Below are positions 56,829-64,000 of a stretch of DNA of 64,000 nucleotides, in pieces (positions within the stretch are counted from its first letter, which is position 1; every line of letters starts with the position of its first letter). Under the pieces are notes generated by a model. That model saw only the letters and a list, made by a program, of their open reading frames with translations. It did not search any database and was not told the origin of the DNA. Made by a program: the position numbers and the translations under genes. Origin of the DNA: Saccharum officinarum (lineage: Eukaryota; Streptophyta; Magnoliopsida; Poales; Poaceae); assembly GCA_020631735.1 (NCBI GenBank), contig CM036223.1, positions 5,246,191 to 5,310,190 on the forward strand. Direction: 5' to 3'.

Positions 56829-57031
56829 CAGGGGCAGAACGTCTATACTAGTGGGACAGGCAAGGGTCAACACCCCCCCCCCCCACCCCACACACCGCTC
56901 TCACAACAATAGAGCTCTCATTTAGCTTCTCTAATTTTCATAGACATGAACGAGAGAAAGAAGAGGCTCTAGAGGTTCACGGTGACTTGAGTCCCCTCTT
57001 CCATATGAATTGATTTCTAGATCCACCACTG
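56829..57031. mobile_element. Degenerate hAT-type MITE (203 bp)
   Basis: Ends CAGGGGCAGAACGTCTA and TAGATCCACCACTG, related to the CAGTGGCGGATC family at 35132 and 58033. Flanks CCTACAGG and CCTACGGA match at 6 of 8 positions. Contains a C-rich run at about 56873-56886. Confidence 0.55.
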
Positions 57032-58032
57032 CCTACGGAACCCTTCATACCAGTAGAGAATTTGACGACAAACTAAAGTGCCTATTATGGATAATTTGCT
57101 TGTGGACTTGGGCGTCTCTCTCTCATGGGTGGTTGTGCTCCGGAGCACAAGGTGAAATCCTTGCTTGCTGTATATGCCCGTTGTTGGCCGCGCCATTTGC
57201 TGTTGTGGTACTTCGACCCTATCTTAGGGTTATTCAAGTGAAAACCTAATTCTGGCTTTAGATGGGCAATAACCATATATTACTACAGAAATAATTCTTA
57301 GAGATGCCTCCCTATTTGGGTAGAGATGATTCTATTAAAGTCCACCTCTAAATATAATTTCTGAGCTGACCCGTCTCTAAAAATTGTTTTGTTATGTCAT
57401 AAGTCGAAATTATCTAACTTTGACCGAGATTATGGAAATATATTGACATCAATAAAATACAAATATATTTCGTGGTGTAGCTAATACATCTTAATTCCTT
57501 GAGATTATAGATGCTTATGTATTTTTTTTCTATATACTTAGTTAAAAATTATAAAAGTTAAATTAGAATAGAACTAAACTGACTTGCATATTAGGAGTAT
57601 CACGGAAGGACCGAGTAATTGGCCAAGTGTTGTGATTTGCGCTGTTTTCCCTGCACAAATAAATCTAGCTTGTAAAAAAACTAAGAATCAAGCTAGACCC
57701 AAATTAAAGCACACAAATTTGTTTGGTCCATGCTTGATTTATTCCTATCATCAAATACGTATCTAGCTTGGATTGGTGCATTGTTACACCCACATTAACT
57801 CATCGGTTGAATAAATTAAATCGCGTCGTCCTAGCCTGCAATCAACTGTGCTGTGTTGCAAGTACACAGACACACCTTGTACCCTGTTGCACCCCAGCAC
57901 GCATGCAGGCCGATAATAAGCTAGATTCGGACATAGCTTACCTTATTAATTCGGCCACATAAAGGTAAGTATGCAATGAATGAATGGCTAATCACGCACG
58001 CGCATAGCGTTCAATTGTGTGTTGGTTCTTAG

Positions 58033-58179
58033 CAGTGGCGGATCCAGGAATCAAAACCTGTGGGGCCAGCCAGCAGAAGCTGTGGGACCAAACCATATAT
58101 GCTACAGTAAAATTATACTAGATTCGTCAAAACCTGTGGGACCGGGTGGCCCCACAGGTTCTACCTACGTCTGCCACTG
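58033..58179. mobile_element. hAT-type MITE (147 bp)
   Basis: Ends CAGTGGCGGATCCAGG and ACGTCTGCCACTG, flanked by the perfect 8-bp duplication GTTCTTAG (58025-58032 and 58180-58187). Body has mirrored CCTGTGGGGCC/GGCCCCACAGG words. Confidence 0.92.
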
Positions 58180-58186
58180 GTTCTTA

Positions 58187-58428
58187 GGCCACGTTTAGAT
58201 CCAAAAACACCCAAAAATTTTTGTATAGTGTCCGTCACATCGAATCTTTAGACAAATGCATAGAGTATTGAATGTAGGTAAAAAAAATAACTAATTGCAC
58301 AGTTTGTCTGTAAATGTCGAGATGAATCTTTTGAGCCTAGTTAGTCTATGATTGAATAAATTTTACCAAATAACAACGAAAGTGCTACATGAATTTCTCC
58401 CCAAAAATTTTGCCATCTAAACGGGGCC
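58187..58428. mobile_element. Tourist-like MITE (242 bp), inserted at the hAT target copy
   Basis: Ends GGCCACGTTTAGATCC and CATCTAAACGGGGCC, flanked by TTA (58184-58186 and 58429-58431). Its left TTA is part of the right target copy of the hAT MITE, so the two insertions abut. Confidence 0.88.
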
Positions 58429-59704
58429 TTATTAGGAGTACATGTGTACTACTACTATGCTATACTACCCGTCAAAAAAATACAATTCTAGCATATGTAG
58501 TAACAAGTCAAACTGTTTCGAGTTTAACTAAGTTTATACTCCTATAAAATAATATCTTTAAATAATGTCTTTTTTTCGAATTACACACTACAACATATAG
58601 ACACCCACAACACGCACGCACACTTGAAACAGTCGCCTTGTTGTATGTCTTTGTAGTGTGAACACTATACGTGCGTGTTATATACACGGAAGCAAACCCT
58701 ACACATATGAGCACCTCCGAAGTATTGAATCAACAGATCTCGAGATTCGCAAAGTCACAATAGTTGCCTCGTTGTATGTCTTTTTAGTGTTATAAATATT
58801 GATACTTTTCCATAGACTTAGTAAAATATTAGATATAGTCTAACTAAAGACAAAACTAATTGTTCATTCGATCCTAAACCGCGTGTGATCCACATCCTCA
58901 ATTGTTTGCCGCATTTTCCGGCAGTGTGCCGCTATGGCATGCTACACACGCTACACTGTGCGGTCAGTGTACGATTTGCACATATATGTAGGTAGTGAAT
59001 GCAAACGAAGAAGATCTGGGGCTAAGCTACTAATTAACTTCCCTAACGTAAATACTCCTGTGTAGTCTTGTGAAATTGTAGTATTACAAAATTGTACCAC
59101 ACACACGCGCATATATTATGTTAAATGTGGCGGACGTCAACAAACTATATGTCTTTTTTAATACAGATATGCAGTAAAAGTATGCAGTACAAATCCAACA
59201 ATATAATTATGATGTACTGATCCATCAATGTGTGCCGTTTCATGGGTTAATATTGTTCGACCCTCATTTTGAGGGTCTAAAAAGTTCTTCCAATATATGT
59301 CCTCAAATAATTGGCAGATACCTACTTTTGTATTTTTATTAATGACATCACATACTATATACCATGCAATGTTCTTTATTACCTTAAAATAGCAGTTTTA
59401 GGGCATTTTGGATGGGCTAATAACTTGTTGGCTAAAGTTAGCCTAACTTAGCTTCCTTTAACTAGCTAATGGGCTAATAGCTAGGACGTGTGTGGGAAAA
59501 AAATTGTCCATACTATTAGTCCCACATATTTGGATGGGTTAATGGTTAACTATTGTTATATTGGGCCCTAGATACCCTCGCCGCAGGGAAAATAGTTGAA
59601 CTAAGATTGGGTGAGATGGGCACGTGGAATGAGGAGTCCAAACCATACGAGGTAGTCTAAGAAATGTCACCTTCCCCTCAAAAAAAGAAAAAATGTCACC
59701 TTGT
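58429..59704. other. Gene-free stretch
   Basis: AT-rich, no supportable gene. 59400-59570 (GCATTTTGGATGGGCTAA) resembles a MITE end without a visible partner. Confidence 0.45.
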
Positions 59705-61302
59705 ATGGGTCATTAGTTGGTGTTGGTGTTTGAATGACAACATGACCATTTGGACTAATTAACAATGTTTTCTAGTATACAAGGTTAAGTTCAAATGGAT
59801 TCAAAGTTGGCTTAGACTTACACAACGTGGAAATTGGACTTATCAACATCTCAAGCAATACATTTGAAGATATGTTAAATACCTATAAGTCATGCAAGAA
59901 GTCCAAGCATCAAGTGCATGAAGCCCGGACACGAAGACACAAAACAAATTAAAGCCGAGACAAAGAAATGGATGAATTGGTCTTGTTTCATGATTTTGGA
60001 TCTGCTAAAGTTGATATGATACCAATTGAAAGTTGTAGAGTTCTTCATTAGCTTTCCAAATACTCTAAAACCATCAAAGTCGAAGTTTGGGGCAAAAAGT
60101 TATGTCCAAAATATAAAAGTGTGTCATGTTGAAAATAGGGCAACTGAACATTTTTGTGCCACCGGAAAACTCTAGTGCTTCATCTCTAGTGATCATCAGA
60201 AATTCCAATGCTCATAGAAAAATGTGTAACGACAAGTCGACATGGTGTCACTAGAAAACTTTGATGGTAGGCATCTGACCTTCTGGTGCTTTGTAGAAAG
60301 AGTCGACGTGGCATCACTAGAAAACTCTGATGGTAGGCATCTGACCTTCCGGTGCTTTGCAGAAAGCTATAGATTTGCCACCAACGGCTAGTTTTAGACT
60401 TGGGGCTATATGTACCCCCTTTGACTGACCATTTGGGTAGTGTTGGAGCTCATGGAAAGTGTAGAATGGCCTAGGCTCAACTCTAGTTGCTCACTTGCTC
60501 TAGCCACCATAGTGCTTAAGGAATCACTTGGTGATTAGTGTAGGTGCTTTGTGAAGTGCTTACGCTAGTTAGACCACCGCTAGATGTTCTTGCTCTAGGT
60601 TTAGGCCTAATGTTTAGGAGGTTTGCATACCTCTTGCTAACTTCTTAATTCATCTAAAAGAACCCTCTTGCTACCCGGTGCTTGCGCTCTTCATGCTTAC
60701 ACACTATGGGCTTGTCATCTTGTGAGATCACGTACACCAACCATGTTTGTGGTGTGGCCATCAAGCGTGTACGAAAGGGAACATGTGACCCATGGTGTTT
60801 TGGCCGGAAACACAATAGTGAAGATGGCGGGGAGCGGTCCGGGAGAAGGCCATCACGGAGACCCACTTGCGCGTGAGGAAGGACCGTGGGCAATCCATGG
60901 AGTTACTTGACCGGGAGCTTGGCCCTCGCGTGGGCATCCTTGCTAGGGGCTCCAATGAGGACTAGGGGAAAGCGTGAGCTTCTTGATACCTCGGTAAAAA
61001 TAACATAGTTAAAAACGAGTTTGCATCTCCATCTCAATTAAGCTTTCACATTTTATATTGTGTACCTAGGTTGTGTGCTTACTATTCTAGTTTAGCTTGA
61101 TAGGCTAATTGATAGAATTGGAACCTAGGTTGCATAACTCTTTTGTGGTAGAGATGACAACACACTTTGCAAAACCTTCGTTGCACATTTAGATAGATTA
61201 TTTACTTACATAAGTTATGATAAGTAGAATTAGGGGCTAGGTTTAGAGTAGAAGTTTTAAGTTACCTAGTTCACCGCCCTCTTAGGTGTCACAGTCCCTT
61301 CA
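59705..61302 (+). repeat. Copia LTR, plus orientation (about 1.6 kb; left edge approximate)
   Basis: The right end reads CCTAGTTCACCGCCCTCTTA then CAGTCCCTTCA, the plus-strand equivalent of the LTR A end beside its primer-binding site (CACCCCCCTCTTGGGC, TCCTTTCA). Near the left edge, GTTTGAATGACAACATG resembles the U3 start of LTR A. It has a 66-bp tandem repeat (60236-60367) and then CCAACGGCTAG and CTATATGTACC (about 60406) as a possible core promoter. No adjacent primer-binding site or gag was seen, so it looks like a solo LTR. Confidence 0.6.
60236..60367. repeat. 66-bp tandem repeat in the copia LTR
   Basis: Two copies of a unit starting GTCGACATGGTGTCACTAG and GTCGACGTGGCATCACTAG, each containing TGGTAGGCATCTGACCTTC, located where LTRs A and B carry their palindrome arrays. 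Confidence 0.88.
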
Positions 61303-61680
61303 AATACCTTGACTGCTTGGAAGGCAACACATCGACTAGATAAGCCAAGTAATCTGTAGAGATCTACATGCATGGATCCAACTAGATTTTCTTATTACAA
61401 ACTTGGAAATCGTATCTGTAATTCGATCGGGACTCTATATTTAACCCTATCCTCCAGACTATATAAAAGGGATAGAGGGCCCCTAATTGACAAACCAGAC
61501 ACTCATCGTGGAATCTCTCCGCAAAACACCACTAGCACCCCTTCAACCCAAGCAAGCTCATGAAGCATAGAGAAGCATTCTCCACTGGACATACAGTATA
61601 ATTAAATTCATGTCATGTGTGCAACCCCTTTTGTTCCCTACAGAAAAAACACTGACCTATTGTCGGACAAAAAATCCTAG
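61303..61680 (+). repeat. Possible gypsy LTR fragment with TATA box
   Basis: CAGACTATATAAAAGGGATA (about 61455) followed by GAGGGCCCCTAATTGAC resembles the promoter region of Tat/Retand-type LTRs. CCTATTGTCGGAC follows at about 61657. No termini or coding part identified. Confidence 0.35.
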
Positions 61681-62699
61681 ATGGCGCCAAGGTTGCAAAA
61701 AGCGCTAGACACTAGGCCAAATCATGATTAATCGTGACTATACATGATTAAATGTGATTAAACGTTTATGTTTCAGTAATACAATTGCTAATATGTGAAG
61801 ATGCAGCTGCATATATGGAAGAATAAATGAGTAATAATGAGTTGTGTTTATATAGCCCACTCGACCCATTGTCTTAGGAAAGCCCACAGCCCATCTAAGC
61901 ACCATATGTCCTACTGGTGCAGTACTAACAGCCAACACTATTCCACCGATTTCCACCGGCTACCGCTTCATTTCTAGATATATTGCTTTTATTATATATT
62001 TAGACATAATGTATATTTAAGCACACAGCAAAAGCAACATATCTAGAAAAACTGAAAACGTCTTATAATTTAGAATGGAGAAAGTAATAATAAATTTATT
62101 CATAAAATTTTTAATGCTTCATATTTTCTCGGCCGTGCGGGGGCACATGTTGTTTCGCTAGCTAGTGACTTATAATTCAGGACAAATTTTGAATGTTCTG
62201 ATACCTTATATTCATCATGGAGGAAATATCAGAAGAACATGTTGTTACTGGTTCGAAAAAAAAACAAAGCAAGGATGGCCTTAACAAGTATATAAACAAA
62301 TGCTTTAAGTTGTTATACTGGATACCACCTTTATTTTAAGCCTAGGGAAAATTAAAGTCTCTCAACTCTTTATTCGCAGTACTGCGAGCGTGGACGGGAT
62401 TGGAAAGAGAAAACACTAGTAAATGATGTGAGGTACATTTAGCCTCACCATATAGGAGTACATACACTATACATAATACTCCGTATATAATACATACGTA
62501 CAGGACACAGGATGGAGAGTATAGGAGGGGGTATCGAGATCGACTAGCTGCTAGTACGTAGGAGTATAGGAGTATACAGTAGAATATAGGTATAGATAGG
62601 CGTATAGCCGTATAGGTAAGGAATGCAGGAAATACAAAAAGGATGGAAGTAATTACTCACTGAATTCTGCTGATCCGCTGCAGTTTCCCCTGCCCCAAA
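61681..62699. other. Gene-free stretch
   Basis: AT-rich; no supportable gene, RNA or clear element. 62460-62630 has repeated ATAGGAGTATA and GTATAGG words. Confidence 0.45.
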
Positions 62700-62973
62700 T
62701 AAAAGCGCCACTCGTTCCTAAATTCAACCCCAAATTCCACTATGCAAAAAAAGATTCCCATCACATTAAAATACCGGCACATGCATGGAGTACTAAATGT
62801 AGATGAAATTTAAAACTAATTGCACAGTTTTATTGTACTTTGCGAGACGAACATTTTGAGCCTAATTAGTCAAAATTTAGACAATTTTTACCAAATACAA
62901 ACGAGTGCTACAGTGCGCATTTAGCTTACTGTAGCAAATCGGGAACCCCGATTCGGGAACTGAACAAGGGCTA
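62700..62973. mobile_element. Tourist-like MITE, degenerate ends
   Basis: Right end GGGAACTGAACAAGGGC; body matches 30439-30713 (CATCACATTAAAAT, TACTAAATGTAGATGAAATT, ACAAACGAG). Left end approximate (CCACTCGTTCCTAAATTC). Confidence 0.6.
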
Positions 62974-63839
62974 CGTTGCATTGCGCCACTCAGAGTAGTA
63001 GCTGAGAGAGGAGAGCACGCATCACGATGCATTGCGAGCAAGTGTGAAGTGTCCTGACGAGAGCCATGAGCCATGAAGGAAGAAAGCACAGAGCAAGTAT
63101 AATAAAGGGCTATAAACAGGCTGTATGCTAAGGTGGAAGGGAGAGAAGAAGAGAGAGGAGAAGCGAGCTATAAGCTTATAGTTGGTTTAAGTACAAGAAC
63201 CAAAAAATTGGTGAGACAGACAAGTAGGTCATATATTAATAAAAAGAGCCAACTACTATATGGATGGACTGGGAGATGGCTGCAAGGATCCTGTACAGCT
63301 AGCAGCGGGCTGTATTATTAGTCTTGCTCTAAGGGAAGGGCATGCAGGGGCGGGGCCATCATCACCTCATAATTCCCCAGTTTCCCATTGCTGCAACTGT
63401 GCAAGAGCAATGCAAGCTCTCTTTTTCCTTGGCTCTATCTACTGGTGTGTGGTCGTCGACCGAAATCCTAGGCAGATTTCCAGAATCCGACGTGTAATTC
63501 TCCCCTTAAATGCACGCATGTAGTGCATGCATGTAGGGCATGCCCGGCCTTGAGGCCTTCTCTCTCTATCTCTGTCTGGGGAGTCACCACTGATGAATAC
63601 TGATGGGCTTTTTTTTTTCTGAAGGATGAGCAAGCAGAGGCAGACGCATGCAGAGACCAGCAGCAGCGAGAGGCCGGGCCGGAATCAGAACGAAGGCACG
63701 ACACGACGTGCTAAATAACTCGGTACCAGTAACCATTTCAGGCAGAGTCGCTGGCAGCCTTGCATACGTACATTGCAGGCATGTTAAGGAAAGGACCCAA
63801 TTTTTCTAACGGTAATGATACAGTAAGGACGTCCGGACG
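62974..63839. other. Gene-free stretch
   Basis: No supportable gene. GGGAAGGGCATGCAGGGG at about 63335 superficially resembles a plant microRNA but has no matching hairpin arm. Confidence 0.45.
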
Positions 63840-64000
63840 ACGTCGGACGTATCCGACGGGCGCGACGCGGTGCGACCCGTCCTGCTCGAGCCCGCTCCCC
63901 CTCCCCTTATTCATTCGTCAGACCACCGTGACCCACCTGCTCGCCTTCTTCTCCCTTTCGCTCGCTCTCCGCGCGTGCCTCGCTCTCTCCGCCGCTGCGC
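63840..64000 (+). promoter_or_regulatory. Possible promoter/5' leader of a host gene beyond the window
   Basis: GC rises sharply, with GACGTCGGACGTATCC and then a CT-rich leader (CTCCCCCTCCCC, CTTCTTCTCCCTTTCGCTCG) running to the window edge. Such leaders are typical upstream of grass housekeeping genes. No ATG-led frame is visible inside the window, so this is only a pointer. Confidence 0.35.

Noticed and set aside
63330..63360. MicroRNA-like GGGAAGGGCATGCAGGGG segment
   Set aside because: It only partly resembles miR528 and no complementary arm occurs nearby.

Overview
The window looks like heterochromatic or intergenic DNA from a grass. The transposable-element families and the abundance of short MITEs resemble those of panicoid grasses (sorghum, sugarcane or Miscanthus relatives), but that is inference from style, not a database match. 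I see no convincing intact host gene. Nearly every recognisable coding stretch belongs to a transposable element. A CT-rich, GC-rich stretch at the extreme right edge may be the start of a host gene lying outside the window.

Layout. Bases 1-12225 hold a three-level nest of Ty1/copia elements. Element A (minus strand, LTR 4053-5659) is inserted in the reverse-transcriptase region of element B (minus strand, LTR 9779-11695). B is itself inserted in the reverse transcriptase of a third copia element C (plus strand, 11696-12225). Bases 12770-19744 are an essentially full-length but decayed LINE on the minus strand, bounded by a 13-bp target duplication and later hit by a hAT MITE and a Tourist-like MITE. 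Bases 20643-20905 are a short copia LTR with its primer-binding region. From 20906 to 33000 there is no supportable gene: MITEs, simple repeats and a self-nested MITE pair fill it. From 33050 to 35428 lies a tandem duplication invaded by (TA)n-flanked inverted-repeat elements (Micron-like) and a hAT MITE.

Bases 35429-45580 are a large CACTA (En/Spm) transposon on the plus strand. In order it carries subterminal hairpin repeats, a GRF-zinc-finger membrane protein, an intact TNP2 transposase frame of 1118 codons, a second internal hairpin array with its own TATA box, and a frameshifted Transposase_24-like protein that ends in a Ulp1/C48 protease domain. Its right end is lost in a 100-N assembly gap.

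Bases 45681-50350 are LTR fragments (gypsy Tekay/Del-like, then copia). The remainder to about 63800 is MITEs (Tourist-like with 3-bp duplications, hAT-like with 8-bp duplications), a 980-bp fold-back element, a copia LTR (about 59705-61302) and a fragment of another LTR.

How the parts relate: insertion order can be read from the nesting (C before B before A; LINE before its two MITEs; tandem duplication before its hAT MITE and the CACTA element). The copia LTRs share one promoter layout: a repeat array of CCGGACGCG-type palindromes directly upstream of a TATA box. The CACTA element shows the same logic twice, a hairpin array followed by a TATA box before each of its two transcription units.
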